Origin: Ilumatobacter sp.
GTDB taxonomy: Bacteria > Actinomycetota > Acidimicrobiia > Acidimicrobiales > Ilumatobacteraceae
DNA length: 43,487 nt
Assembly: GCA_013002175.1 (NCBI GenBank)
Contig: JABDKP010000112.1
Location: forward strand, 1 to 43,487
Direction: 5' to 3'
Every line of letters begins with the position of its first letter. Positions within the stretch are counted from its first letter, which is position 1. The translations under genes and the position numbers were made by a program. Under the pieces are notes generated by a model, which searched no databases, was not told the DNA's origin, and saw nothing but the letters and a program-made list of their open reading frames with translations. Below, in pieces: positions 8,446-16,492 of the stretch.

Positions 8446-8465
8446 GTCACCACGGGTGACGTTTT
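8446..8465 (+). terminator. Intrinsic terminator after crgA
   Basis: GTCACC-ACG-GGTGAC forms a 6-bp stem with a triloop and is followed by GTTTTC. It sits 60 bases after crgA, in the right direction to end the operon, and just before the convergent gene at 8472-8738. Confidence 0.65.
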
Positions 8466-8471
8466 CGGCGC

Positions 8472-8738
8472 TCAATCGTAGAGCGGCGCGACTTCGACCA
8501 TCTCTTCGAGGCAATGACGAGGCGGCGGGGGGTCATCATCAGGTGCCATGGTCATTTTCAGCTCGACGCCACAGACGTCGCAGCGGTACTTGCGGCTGAC
8601 CTTGCGCAGCTCGCCACTGGGTGGCGGCTCGGGCGGGAGGCTGGTCATACTGCGCAACATCGCGAGCCCACTTTTCCACAGGACGACGCCGAAGAACACC
8701 CCGAACGCCACCCAGATGATCGTCGAGACTGCCGGCAC
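8472..8738 (-). CDS. Small membrane protein with a C-terminal zinc-ribbon-like half
   Basis: An 88-residue protein with one N-terminal membrane helix (about residues 5-25), a Pro-rich linker, and a soluble tail holding CDVC (about 54-57) and later an HC pair (about 74-75), a plausible Zn or Fe site. I do not recognise a named family; it looks like a conserved small actinobacterial membrane protein. The GTG start at 8738 is fixed by TAGATT six bases upstream. It faces crgA tail to tail and diverges from the PAP2-type gene. No function can be stated. Confidence 0.75.
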   Translation of the reverse strand: MPAVSTIIWVAFGVFFGVVLWKSGLAMLRSMTSLPPEPPPSGELRKVSRKYRCDVCGVELKMTMAPDDDPPPPRHCLEEMVEVAPLYD

Positions 8739-8744
8739 GGGTCC

Positions 8745-8750
8745 AATCTA
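8745..8750 (-). promoter_or_regulatory. -10 element of the 8472-8738 gene (leaderless)
   Basis: On the minus strand TAGATT is followed by six bases and GTG at 8738, so the transcript should start at the initiation codon. Confidence 0.6.
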
Positions 8751-8791
8751 CCGGGCTTGCCAGGACCGCCGGGAGTGGGCACAGTGTGCCC

Positions 8792-9658
8792 ATGAAGTGG
8801 CCGACCTGGGAGCACGCGGCGATCGCCGCGGTCATCAGCGGCCTCCTGGCGCTCGCCGCCCGCCGGGGGCGGACCGGGCGGGCCCGATTCGTCGAGCAGG
8901 CGTCGATCGAGTTCGCGTTGCTCTCCGCGCTGTACGCGGTGTGGCGCGTCGCGCGGAAGCTGCCGCTGGCCCAGGACGAGGGTGCGATCGAGCGGGCTCG
9001 CCAGATCGTCGACGTGCAGAACGCGCTGCACTTCCCCACCGAGCTCTCGCTGCAACAGTTCGTGCTGCGTCACGACTGGCTCGGTTGGCCGACCACGCTG
9101 TACTACGCGACGTTGCACGTGCCGGCACTGCTGGCGTTCCTGGTGTGGCTGTTCGTGCGACATCGTGAGCACTACGCCCACTGGCGCAACGGGCTGGCGA
9201 TCCTCACTGCCGCGTGTCTCGTGATCCGCTTCGTGCGCGTCGCGCCGCCGCGCTTCCTCGTCGACCTCGGCTACGAGGATCTGTCGGAGATCTACGGCCC
9301 GTCGATCTACGGCCCGGTCGGCACCGGCGTGTCCGACCAGTTCGCGGCGATGCCGTCGATCCACGTCGGGTGGGCAGCGGTCGTGTCGTTCGGCATCGTC
9401 GCCGTCAGCACCAGCCGCTGGCGATGGCTGTTCATGCTCCACGTGGTCATCACGATGATCGTCGTGTCGGCGTCCGGCAACCACTGGTGGCTCGACGGCA
9501 TCGTCGCGATCGCGCTGCTGTGGGCCGGCCTCGCGATCGACACCGCGGTACGCCGGAGGGTGGCGCCGGCCGAGATCGTCGAACCTCCCGTCGAACCCGT
9601 GGCGCTCACGGTTCAGTCGAGCACTTCCAGCGGTGGCGACGGCTCGACGATCTCCTGA
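8792..9658 (+). CDS. PAP2-superfamily membrane phosphatase / inositolphosphotransferase-like protein
   Basis: About 288 residues with five to six membrane helices. The C-terminal half has the PAP2-like catalytic motifs: SDQFAAMPSIHVGW (Ser and His) and then SGNHWWLDG (His and Asp). The wording resembles the PAP2_3 group, which includes inositol phosphorylceramide synthases. It probably acts on a lipid phosphate or transfers a phospho-head group at the membrane; the substrate is unknown. ATG at 8792 is preferred to GTG at 8786 because CACAGT lies six bases upstream, a weak -10 match. The 3' end overlaps the convergent MarR gene by 46 bases. Confidence 0.8.
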   Translation: MKWPTWEHAAIAAVISGLLALAARRGRTGRARFVEQASIEFALLSALYAVWRVARKLPLAQDEGAIERARQIVDVQNALHFPTELSLQQFVLRHDWLGWPTTLYYATLHVPALLAFLVWLFVRHREHYAHWRNGLAILTAACLVIRFVRVAPPRFLVDLGYEDLSEIYGPSIYGPVGTGVSDQFAAMPSIHVGWAAVVSFGIVAVSTSRWRWLFMLHVVITMIVVSASGNHWWLDGIVAIALLWAGLAIDTAVRRRVAPAEIVEPPVEPVALTVQSSTSSGGDGSTIS

Positions 9659-10098
9659 CCCGCGGCGACGAGGAGGTCGAGCACGCGCTGCATCGCGCGG
9701 ATGTCGTCCGCGTCGAGATGCACCGCGAACAGCGCTTGCAGCGCCCGGCGATACGTGACGTTCATCTCCCGCCAGAGCCGTCGCCCGGTACGCGTCAGCT
9801 CGACCTCGACCGCCCGGTGGTCGGCCTCGTCGATGTGCCGGTGCCGCGCGACCCACCCCTCCTCCTGGAGCCGGTCGAGGCGACGACTGACGCTGGACGC
9901 CGGCAGCCGCAGGTCAGCGGCCACGTCCAGCGGCCGGGCCCGTCCACCGAGCCGCTGCAGCGACGCGAGGACGTCGAACCATCCGAGCGCGATGTCCCAC
10001 TCCGCCCGCAGCTCCTCGTCGATGCCGCGCTCGATCTCGCCGACGAGTGCCTGCATCCCGCGCCACACGCCGACCCGGGCGGCATCGAGGCGGGCCAC
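9613..10098 (-). CDS. MarR-family transcriptional regulator
   Basis: 161 residues with the MarR winged-helix layout: an N-terminal dimerisation helix, a recognition region reading LPASSVSRRLDRLQEEGW (about 65-83), the wing with DEADHRAVEVELT, and C-terminal dimerisation helices. It starts with GTG seven bases after the stop of the aminotransferase gene, so both share a transcript. It may control that aminotransferase or a compound it metabolises (inference). The ligand is unknown. Confidence 0.88.
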   Translation of the reverse strand: MARLDAARVGVWRGMQALVGEIERGIDEELRAEWDIALGWFDVLASLQRLGGRARPLDVAADLRLPASSVSRRLDRLQEEGWVARHRHIDEADHRAVEVELTRTGRRLWREMNVTYRRALQALFAVHLDADDIRAMQRVLDLLVAAGQEIVEPSPPLEVLD

Positions 10099-10105
10099 CG
10101 CAGCC

Positions 10106-11347
10106 TCAGCCCGTGGCGCGAATCGCCGACGCGAAGGCTGCGATCGCTTCGTTGATCTCGTCGGACGAGACGACGAGCGGCGGCATCCACCGGATCGTGC
10201 GCTTGCGGGTGCCGGCGGTCATCAGGATCACGTTGCTCTCGTGCAGGCAGTGCTCGACGATCGCCTGGGCCCGTTCGGCCGAGTCGAACTCGGTGGCCAC
10301 CATCAGCCCGCGCCCGCGCACGTGGAGCAGCGCGTCGTCGAGTTGCTGGAGGTCGAGCAGTGCATCGAGCAACTGCTCGCCGCGGCTCTGGACGTTCTGG
10401 AGGAACCCCGGCTCGGTGAGCACTTCGATCGTGGCCAGCGCAGCCGCGCAGCCGATCGGCGTGCCGTTCGACGAGCCGCCGTGGCTTCCCGTGCGCCACT
10501 CGTCGTCGACCGTCCGGCGCAGACCGAGCGCCGCGAACGGGAAGCCGGATGCGATGCCCTTGGCCATGCACATGATGTCGGGCTCGACGTCGTGGGCGTC
10601 GATCGCGAACATCCTGCCCGTACGCCCGAACCCGCTCTGCGTCTCGTCCGCGACGAACAGGATGCCGTGCTCGCGGCACCGCTCGGCGATGCCGGCGATG
10701 AACGCGGCCGGCGTCGGGATGTACCCACGTTCACCGATCACCGCCTCGATGACGATCGCCGCGACGTCGGTGGCTGCGACCTGCGTCAGGAAGAGCCGGT
10801 CGAGACCCCGCAGGGCGCGGCTGATCTCGGCTTCCTGGTCGGACGCATGGGGATCGGGGAACGGCGCGACGTAGACGCCGCTCGGAAACGGGCCGTACCC
10901 GTCGCGATCGATCGAGCGCGACGACGACATCGCCATCGTCAGCAGTGTCCGGCCGTGGAAGGCGCCGTCGAACGTGACGATGCTCGACCGCCGCGTCGCG
11001 TGCTTGGCTGCCTTGATCGCGGCTTCGAGGATCTCGTCGCTGGAGTTGCTGAAGAAGAACGTGTCGATCGACGGCGGCGTCAACTCGGCGAGGCGGGCGG
11101 CCACCGGCTCGAGCAGGTCGTGCTGGTACACGTTGACCTGTGCATGGACGAACCGGGTGGCCTGCTCGGCGATCGCCTGCACGACCTTCGGGTGGCAGTG
11201 CCCGGTGGATGCGGCGGCGATGCCGGCGGTGAAGTCGAGGTACGCGTTGTCGTGCTCGTCGTACACGCGACAGCCCTGCCCCCTGACGACTTTCAGGCCG
11301 GTCACCTGCGCCCACACGCCGGACAAGTGCGAACCGGTTGAATTCAT
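10106..11347 (-). CDS. Class III (omega) PLP aminotransferase, GabT-like
   Basis: 413 residues with the class III fold: N-terminal YDEHDNAYLDFTAGIAAAS, FHGRT, the Asp region FVADETQSGFGRTG, and the Schiff-base lysine in CMAKGIASG (K263). The usual NSGAEAVEAA stretch reads NSSDEILEAA, an unusual variant near the PLP phosphate site. The family includes 4-aminobutyrate, ornithine and related aminotransferases that move a terminal amino group to 2-oxoglutarate or pyruvate; the substrate cannot be fixed. ATG at 11347 has TAGGCT six bases upstream. The MarR gene follows directly. Confidence 0.85.
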   Translation of the reverse strand: MNSTGSHLSGVWAQVTGLKVVRGQGCRVYDEHDNAYLDFTAGIAAASTGHCHPKVVQAIAEQATRFVHAQVNVYQHDLLEPVAARLAELTPPSIDTFFFSNSSDEILEAAIKAAKHATRRSSIVTFDGAFHGRTLLTMAMSSSRSIDRDGYGPFPSGVYVAPFPDPHASDQEAEISRALRGLDRLFLTQVAATDVAAIVIEAVIGERGYIPTPAAFIAGIAERCREHGILFVADETQSGFGRTGRMFAIDAHDVEPDIMCMAKGIASGFPFAALGLRRTVDDEWRTGSHGGSSNGTPIGCAAALATIEVLTEPGFLQNVQSRGEQLLDALLDLQQLDDALLHVRGRGLMVATEFDSAERAQAIVEHCLHESNVILMTAGTRKRTIRWMPPLVVSSDEINEAIAAFASAIRATG

Positions 11348-11353
11348 CCTGGG

Positions 11354-11359
11354 AGCCTA
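11354..11359 (-). promoter_or_regulatory. -10 element of the GabT-like gene (leaderless)
   Basis: On the minus strand TAGGCT is followed by six bases (CCCAGG) and ATG at 11347. The rest of the 11360-11498 gap holds nothing I can name. Confidence 0.6.
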
Positions 11360-11498
11360 GGGCGCGGCCGTGCGTCGCCAGCCACTCCGCACGCTCGGCG
11401 GTGGTGTCTCGATGGACACCAGCTGCACCTTCGTGTCGGTGTTCAAGGTGCCCGAGTCGCTCCCCGGCGAGGTCGTCGGGCATCGTGCTGTGCCGGCC

Positions 11499-12686
11499 TC
11501 AGGCGAGCGTGGCCGCGTGCTCGACGGCGGCTGCGAAGTCGCCGCCCATCCGGGCCCGCATCGGCATCACCCAGCGGGGCGCGTTGAGGCCGAACGCGCC
11601 GTGCAGGGTGCCGTCGCGGCCGTACAGCGCGAGGAGCTTGCCGTCCGCGACCGATCCTGCCGCGACCACCACGTCGTCGTCGGGCCCGCCGTGGCCGAGG
11701 TACTGCAGACGCTGATCGAACTGGTCGCTCCAGAAGAACGGGATCGGCGCGTACGGCTCGGGTTCGTCGCCGGCCGATGTCGCAAGCAGGTTCGTCGCCG
11801 CAGCCGCGCCCTGCTCGGCCGCGTTCGTCCAGTGTTCGACGCGCATCTCCTCGCCGAACGCCGAGTTGTGCCAGCGCGCCACGTCGCCGGCGGCGTACAC
11901 GCCGGGCGCGGCCCGCAGCGTGGGGTCGCACACGACGCCGTTGCGCAGTTCCAGGCCACTGCCCTCCAGCCAGTGGGTCTGGGGCTCGACGCCGATGCCG
12001 ACGACGACGAGGTCCGCATCGACGTGTTCGCCGGCGAGCCGTACGCCGTCGTCGGTCAGGCCCTCGATCACGACGCCGCAGCGGACGTCGACGCCGCGCG
12101 CCCGGTGGATGTCGCCGACCGCTGCGCCCATCTCCGCGCCGAGGCCACGGATCAGCGGCGCCGATGCCGCTTCGAGCACGACGACGTCGTTGTCGAGTTG
12201 GCGGGCGGTCGCAGCGACCTCGAGCCCGATGAAGCCGGCGCCGATCACGACGACGCGCCGGCCTCCCTGGGCGATGACGGACCGCACGGCGAGCGCGTCG
12301 TCGAGCGTGCGCAGCACGTGGACGTCGTCGAACCGGTCCTGGTCGGGCAGGCGCCGCGGGGTTGCGCCGGTGGCGATCACCAGGCCGTCGAAGTCGAGGG
12401 ACCCGCCGTCGACGCCGACCTGCCGCCGATCGAGGTCGAGGTGCGTCGCGGTCGTGCCGAACCGCCACTCGACGTCGAGTTCGTCGAACGTGTCGGGCCG
12501 GCGGAGGTGGATGCGGTCCGGCTCCCACTCCCCTGCCAGCAGCTTCTTCGTCAGCGGCGGCCGGTCGTACGGCCGGTGCGGTTCGGCACCGATGACGGTC
12601 ACCGCGCCGGCGAACCCCTTCGTGCGCAACGTCTCGGCGGCCCGCAGCCCGGCGAGCGACGCGCCGACGATCACGACACGTTCCAT
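11499..12686 (-). CDS. FAD-dependent NAD(P)H ferredoxin/rhodocoxin reductase
   Basis: 395 residues of the class seen in P450 and dioxygenase systems (ThcD, HcaD). An N-terminal FAD motif VVIVGASLAGLRAAETL is followed by the PYDRPPLTKKLL signature and ATGA, a central NAD(H) motif VVVIGAGFIGLEVA, then YAAGDVA for the flavin and a C-terminal reductase domain with FFWSDQFD. ATG at 12686 opens directly into the FAD motif; longer versions run antisense through the thioesterase gene. It would pass electrons from NAD(P)H to a ferredoxin, but none is encoded next to it. It is divergent from the thioesterase gene with a 99-bp gap. Confidence 0.9.
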   Translation of the reverse strand: MERVVIVGASLAGLRAAETLRTKGFAGAVTVIGAEPHRPYDRPPLTKKLLAGEWEPDRIHLRRPDTFDELDVEWRFGTTATHLDLDRRQVGVDGGSLDFDGLVIATGATPRRLPDQDRFDDVHVLRTLDDALAVRSVIAQGGRRVVVIGAGFIGLEVAATARQLDNDVVVLEAASAPLIRGLGAEMGAAVGDIHRARGVDVRCGVVIEGLTDDGVRLAGEHVDADLVVVGIGVEPQTHWLEGSGLELRNGVVCDPTLRAAPGVYAAGDVARWHNSAFGEEMRVEHWTNAAEQGAAAATNLLATSAGDEPEPYAPIPFFWSDQFDQRLQYLGHGGPDDDVVVAAGSVADGKLLALYGRDGTLHGAFGLNAPRWVMPMRARMGGDFAAAVEHAATLA

Positions 12687-12773
12687 GGTCAGCGGACCGT
12701 GGGGGCGGGTCGGGGCGGGGTCACGCCGCCACGATGGCACATCGACGCCTCGCGCGGCCGCGCCGGCGCTCGC

Positions 12774-12779
12774 TAGCGT
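12774..12779 (+). promoter_or_regulatory. -10 element of the thioesterase gene (leaderless)
   Basis: TAGCGT is followed by six bases and ATG at 12786. Confidence 0.6.
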
Positions 12780-12785
12780 CGCGGG

Positions 12786-13196
12786 ATGGCCAGACCGACG
12801 CCCGCTGAGGTCAACGCGATGCTCGACGAGCAGTTTTCCGGCACCGGCAACTCGTGCGCCGAGCTGGGCCCGACGCACGCGCTCGCCGTCTCCGACATCG
12901 ATCAGCTGAATCTCCGCCCGGGCGGCTTCGTCTCGGGGCCCACCCAATTCGGCCTCGCCGACGCCGCGCTGTGGTACCTCGTGTTCGGTGCGCTCGGGCG
13001 GATCGAGCCGATGTCGCTGACGTCCGAGCTGTCGATCCGCTTCCTCCGCCCGGCACAGGGATCTCGCCTGTGGGCGCGGGCGACGTTGGAGAAGGCGGGG
13101 CGGCGCAACATCGTCGGGTCGGTGCACCTGTGGTGCGACGATCGCACCGACAAGATCACGGCGACCGCGCAGGGCACGTACGCCCTGCCGATGTGA
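12786..13196 (+). CDS. Hotdog-fold thioesterase, PaaI-like
   Basis: 136 residues resembling acyl-CoA thioesterases of the PaaI/4HBT superfamily: [19 protein letters not shown] in the hot-dog helix region, then strands with [15 protein letters not shown] and a final [11 protein letters not shown]. Such enzymes hydrolyse CoA thioesters in aromatic or fatty-acid metabolism. The ATG start is supported by a leaderless -10. The VOC gene starts seven bases after the stop, so the two are cotranscribed. Confidence 0.8.
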   Translation: MARPTPAEVNAMLDEQFSGTGNSCAELGPTHALAVSDIDQLNLRPGGFVSGPTQFGLADAALWYLVFGALGRIEPMSLTSELSIRFLRPAQGSRLWARATLEKAGRRNIVGSVHLWCDDRTDKITATAQGTYALPM

Positions 13197-13203
13197 GGTA
13201 CCG

Positions 13204-13635
13204 ATGAGCGAACGACCGCGGTTCCACCTGGCGATGCCCGTGCACGACCTCGCGGCGGCCCGTGCGTTCTACGGCGAGTTGCTCGGCTGCCCCGAGGGCC
13301 GGTCGGCCGAGCGGTGGGTCGACTTCGACCTGTTCGGGCACCAGTTCGTCGCGCACCTCGACGCCTCGCTCGCCGAGCGCGGCGCTCGGGCCGCGACGAA
13401 CGCGGTCGACGGCGACGATGTACCGGTGCCGCACTTCGGTGTGCTGCTGTCGCCCGCCGACTGGCACGCCCTCGCCGACCGGCTGCGCGCCAGCGGCACG
13501 TCGTTCGTCATCGAGCCGCACACGCGTTTCGCCGGCGAGGTCGGCGAGCAGTCGACGATGTTCCTGCTCGACCCCTCCGGCAACGCCCTCGAGTTCAAGG
13601 CCTTCGCCGACGACACCCAGGTCTTCGCCCACTGA
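13204..13635 (+). CDS. VOC-superfamily (glyoxalase/dioxygenase-like) protein
   Basis: 143 residues with two beta-alpha-beta-beta-beta modules: [18 protein letters not shown] at the N-terminus with the first ligand His, PHFGVLLS with a second, and [13 protein letters not shown] with the C-terminal Glu. The His-His-Glu set suggests a divalent-metal enzyme, but the superfamily is too varied to name a reaction. GAGGT five bases before the ATG serves as ribosome-binding site. It is the second gene after the thioesterase. The palindromic repeat begins on its stop codon. Confidence 0.8.
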   Translation: MSERPRFHLAMPVHDLAAARAFYGELLGCPEGRSAERWVDFDLFGHQFVAHLDASLAERGARAATNAVDGDDVPVPHFGVLLSPADWHALADRLRASGTSFVIEPHTRFAGEVGEQSTMFLLDPSGNALEFKAFADDTQVFAH

Positions 13636-13667
13636 CGACAACGTTGTGCCAGGCACAACTTTGTCGT
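13635..13667. repeat. Dispersed palindromic repeat, copy 2
   Basis: Arms of 16 bp with one mismatch around a central A at 13651; the core is GTTGTGCC-A-GGCACAAC. It begins on the last base of the VOC stop codon and ends before the promoter of the next gene, so it could act as a terminator-like hairpin here. Confidence 0.85.
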
Positions 13668-13695
13668 GCTGAACACCGACGTTCGCACGCAGACC

Positions 13696-13701
13696 TACGA
13701 T
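13696..13701 (+). promoter_or_regulatory. -10 element of the 13709 aminotransferase (leaderless)
   Basis: TACGAT is followed by seven bases and GTG at 13709. Confidence 0.6.
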
Positions 13702-13708
13702 TGCGGAC

Positions 13709-14998
13709 GTGACGACCAGCGCCGATCTCCACCACCGCTACCGCCGGGCCCTGCCCTCGTTCGTGGCGCCCCTCTACGCCGAGCCGATCTCGATCGACCG
13801 GGGCGAGGGCAGCTACGTGTGGGACCTCGAGGGCAACAAGTACCTCGACTGCTTCGGCGGCGTGCTGACGACGATGATCGGCCACGACAACCCTGCCGTC
13901 ACGAAGGCGGTGCAGGAGCAGGCGGCGAAGGTGATGCACACGTCGACGCTGTACCTGTCCGAGCCGATGATCGAGCTCGCCGAGAAGATCGGCGCGCAGT
14001 CCGGCATCCCCGACGCCCGCGTGTTCTTCACGACGTCGGGCAGCGAGGCCAACGACACCGCGGTGCTGCTGGCCACGAGCTACCGCAAGTCGAACCAGAT
14101 GCTGGCAATGCGCAACAGCTACCACGGCCGGTCGTTCACCACGCAGGCGATCACGTCGCACTCGACCTGGTCGTCGACGTCGCTGAGCGGGTTGCAGGTG
14201 ACGTTCGTGCAGGGCGGGTACCGCCTGCGGTCACCGTTCCGCGACCTCGACGACGACGAGTACACGACGGCGTGCGTCGACGACCTCGTCCAGCTGCTCG
14301 ACATGACATCGGCCGGTGACGTCGCCGGCCTGATCGCCGAGCCGATCCAGGGCGTCGGCGGGTTCGCCACACCGCCCGACGGGTTCTTCGGCCAGATCCA
14401 GAAGGAGCTGGCGAACCGCGGCATCCTGTTCATCTCCGACGAGGTGCAGACCGGCTGGGGCCGCACCGGCGAGCACTTCTGGGGCTACGAGGCGCACGGT
14501 GTGGTCCCCGACATGCTGACGTTCGCGAAGGGCGTCGGCAATGGCATCACGCTCGCCGGCATCGTGGCGCGGGCCGACATCATGGACACGATCAAAGCCC
14601 TCAACTTCTCGACGTTCGGCGGCAACCCACTGTCGGCCGCCGCCGGGCTGGCCACGCTCGACCAGGTGCTCACCAACGACCTCCAGGCCAACGCCAAGGA
14701 GATGGGCGCCCGGTTCCACGCCGGGTTCGCCCCCGTCGCCGACGCGACGCCGTGGATCGCCGAGCTGCGCGGGCGCGGCCTGATGTGGGCGCTGGAGATC
14801 TGCCACGAGGGCGGGATCGAGCCGGACAAGGACCGCACCGCCGCGGTGCTCGAAGCGTGCAAGGACCACCACCTGCTGGTCGGCAAGGGCGGCCTCTACG
14901 GCAACGTGATCCGCCTGTCGCCGATGCTGAACAGCACAGCCGAGGAGATCGACGAGCTCGTCGCCGCCCTCACCGCCGCCGTCGCCGACGCCTCCTGA
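13709..14998 (+). CDS. Class III PLP aminotransferase, AGXT2-like
   Basis: 429 residues with a full class III set: YVWDLEGNKYLDCFGG, FFTTSGSEANDTA, SYHGRSF, LIAEPIQGVGG, FISDEVQTGWGRTG and the PLP lysine in LTFAKGVGNG (K274), closing with IRLSPMLNST. It resembles alanine-glyoxylate aminotransferase 2 and bacterial beta-alanine or taurine-type aminotransferases. A role in amino acid or pyrimidine-derived amine breakdown is plausible, but the substrate is not determined. GTG at 13709 is supported by a leaderless -10. It has its own promoter and no obvious operon partner. Confidence 0.87.
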   Translation: MTTSADLHHRYRRALPSFVAPLYAEPISIDRGEGSYVWDLEGNKYLDCFGGVLTTMIGHDNPAVTKAVQEQAAKVMHTSTLYLSEPMIELAEKIGAQSGIPDARVFFTTSGSEANDTAVLLATSYRKSNQMLAMRNSYHGRSFTTQAITSHSTWSSTSLSGLQVTFVQGGYRLRSPFRDLDDDEYTTACVDDLVQLLDMTSAGDVAGLIAEPIQGVGGFATPPDGFFGQIQKELANRGILFISDEVQTGWGRTGEHFWGYEAHGVVPDMLTFAKGVGNGITLAGIVARADIMDTIKALNFSTFGGNPLSAAAGLATLDQVLTNDLQANAKEMGARFHAGFAPVADATPWIAELRGRGLMWALEICHEGGIEPDKDRTAAVLEACKDHHLLVGKGGLYGNVIRLSPMLNSTAEEIDELVAALTAAVADAS

Positions 14999-15071
14999 CG
15001 CCCTTCTGAAATCTGGCGGTCACGACCCGCTCCGCGAAGCACGAGCGACAAGATTCGGGGAGGGTGTCCGG

Positions 15072-15698
15072 TCACGTCGACGCGGTGTCGTGGCGGTAGG
15101 TGATCGACAGACGGGGCCCGACCGCCCGGCGGAGCTTGGGCACGCTGTGCTCCCACTCGTGCTGGCACGCACCGCCCATCACGAACAGATCGCCGCCGCC
15201 GAGGTTCCAGCTGTGCGACGGCCCGCCGCCGCGCGGCCGCAGCCGCAGCGCCCGGGCCTGGCCGACGCTGAGAATCGCCACCACCGGGTCGGTGACGTGA
15301 TGACGATGCCGATCGCCGTGCCACGCGACCGAGTCGTTGCCGTCGCGGTAGAGGTTGAAGCCGATCGAGTCGAACGGGCGGTGATAGCGGTCGATCAGCA
15401 GCCTCAGGATGTCGCCGAGCAGCGTGGTGGGGCCATCGCCCGGCCCGCCGTCGGCGGGGGCCCGCCAGCTCGCCGTGAGCCGCGGCTCGTCGACGAGCGA
15501 GTCGTACATCGGGATGTTCGTCCGCTGGCGCAGTTCGAGCCGGTCGAGCAGCTCGTCGAACACCGCATCGGCCCCGACGAGCCACCCGGGCACGAACTCG
15601 ACCCACGAGCGGTCGTCCAGGTCGACGCGCCGGGCCTCGGCGAACCGCTCGTCGACCGCGGGGTCGCACACCCCGAACAGCGAGCCTTGGAGGAACAC
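15072..15698 (-). CDS. alkB: AlkB-family 2-oxoglutarate/Fe(II) dioxygenase
   Basis: 208 residues. The iron triad is visible as HGD in AWHGDRHRH (H127, D129) and the distal His in CQHEWEHSVPK. The 2-oxoglutarate-binding arginines lie in RAVGPRLSITYRHD near the C-terminus, and NLYRDGNDSVAWH is a typical AlkB stretch. The enzyme would oxidatively remove alkyl groups from damaged bases; similar ALKBH2/3-type proteins repair 1-meA and 3-meC. GTG at 15698 begins VFLQGSLFG; longer readings overlap the promoter of the M23 gene. It converges with the aminotransferase and diverges from the peptidase gene. Confidence 0.87.
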   Translation of the reverse strand: MFLQGSLFGVCDPAVDERFAEARRVDLDDRSWVEFVPGWLVGADAVFDELLDRLELRQRTNIPMYDSLVDEPRLTASWRAPADGGPGDGPTTLLGDILRLLIDRYHRPFDSIGFNLYRDGNDSVAWHGDRHRHHVTDPVVAILSVGQARALRLRPRGGGPSHSWNLGGGDLFVMGGACQHEWEHSVPKLRRAVGPRLSITYRHDTAST

Positions 15699-15821
15699 GT
15701 GTTCGATCTTGCCACGTCCGGGCCTATCGGCGCAAGGGCCCGACGACTGTAGGGCCGATGTTGCGACTCCTGCCACGCGTGACGACCGACACGAATCCGA
15801 TGGTTTTCCGTAACGCAACCG

Positions 15822-15827
15822 TAATCT
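15822..15827 (+). promoter_or_regulatory. -10 element of the M23 peptidase gene (leaderless)
   Basis: TAATCT is followed by six bases and ATG at 15834. The region just upstream is unusually AT-rich for this window. Confidence 0.6.
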
Positions 15828-15833
15828 CGCTCG

Positions 15834-16487
15834 ATGCATTCGAACCCTTCGAGACTCTGGCGCGCCCTCGGCGCCGCCTCCGTCGCGTCCACGGCCGCAC
15901 TGGTCGTCGTCGCCGGGCCGGCGCTGGCCGCACCGGTGTCGCGCGACGCGCCCCGCGCCGCAGCCGACAGCGCCGACCCGTCCACCATCGCCTGCCCGAT
16001 CCCCGACGGCAGCGAATTCATCGACAGCTTTGGCGCCAAGCGCAGCGGCGGACGGCGCCACAAGGGCGTCGACATGATCGCCGAACGCGGCACGCCGATC
16101 GTGGCCGTCCAGGCCGGCGACGCGACGTTCAAGCAGAGCCGCCTCGGCGGCAACGCGGTGTGGCTGATCACGGAGTCGGGCAACAAGTTCTACTACGCCC
16201 ACCTCGACGGCTTCGAGGGATCGAGCCGCGAGGTGGTCGCGGGCGAAGTGATCGGCTACGTCGGCAGCACCGGAAACGCACGCGGCCCGCACCTCCACTT
16301 CGAGACCCACTTCGACGGATCGGTCGGCAACCCGTACGACGCGACGCACACCGCATGCACCGAACCGGCGTACGTCCCGGACCCGAACGGGGCCGAACTG
16401 TACGAACGCGTGCGTTCGTCCTTGCGGATCCGGCCCGGCGGCCTCCCGCTCGCGAGCACCCTCGTTCCGACCGACCGCCTACTCTGA
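15834..16487 (+). CDS. Secreted M23 (LytM-type) peptidoglycan endopeptidase
   Basis: 217 residues. A signal peptide is clear (basic start, hydrophobic stretch about residues 11-30, AxA site near ALAAP). The zinc site is complete: HKGVD (H76, D80) and HLHFE (H153, H155), with YYAHL in between. Members cut peptide cross-bridges in the cell wall. The mature region before the domain is short and there is no wall-binding repeat, so it is probably a freely secreted or periplasmic-space hydrolase. The ATG is fixed by a leaderless -10. The lipoprotein gene follows with its own promoter. Confidence 0.9.
   Translation: MHSNPSRLWRALGAASVASTAALVVVAGPALAAPVSRDAPRAAADSADPSTIACPIPDGSEFIDSFGAKRSGGRRHKGVDMIAERGTPIVAVQAGDATFKQSRLGGNAVWLITESGNKFYYAHLDGFEGSSREVVAGEVIGYVGSTGNARGPHLHFETHFDGSVGNPYDATHTACTEPAYVPDPNGAELYERVRSSLRIRPGGLPLASTLVPTDRLL
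16480..16485 (+). promoter_or_regulatory. -10 element of the beta-propeller lipoprotein gene (leaderless)
   Basis: TACTCT overlaps the end of the M23 gene and is followed by seven bases and ATG at 16493. Confidence 0.6.
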
Positions 16488-16492
16488 CCGCG

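Noticed and set aside
11360-11498. Possible coding remnant in the gap after the ferredoxin reductase (minus strand)
   Set aside because: A short frame is open, but no start, motif or family similarity is visible, so I leave the gap unassigned.
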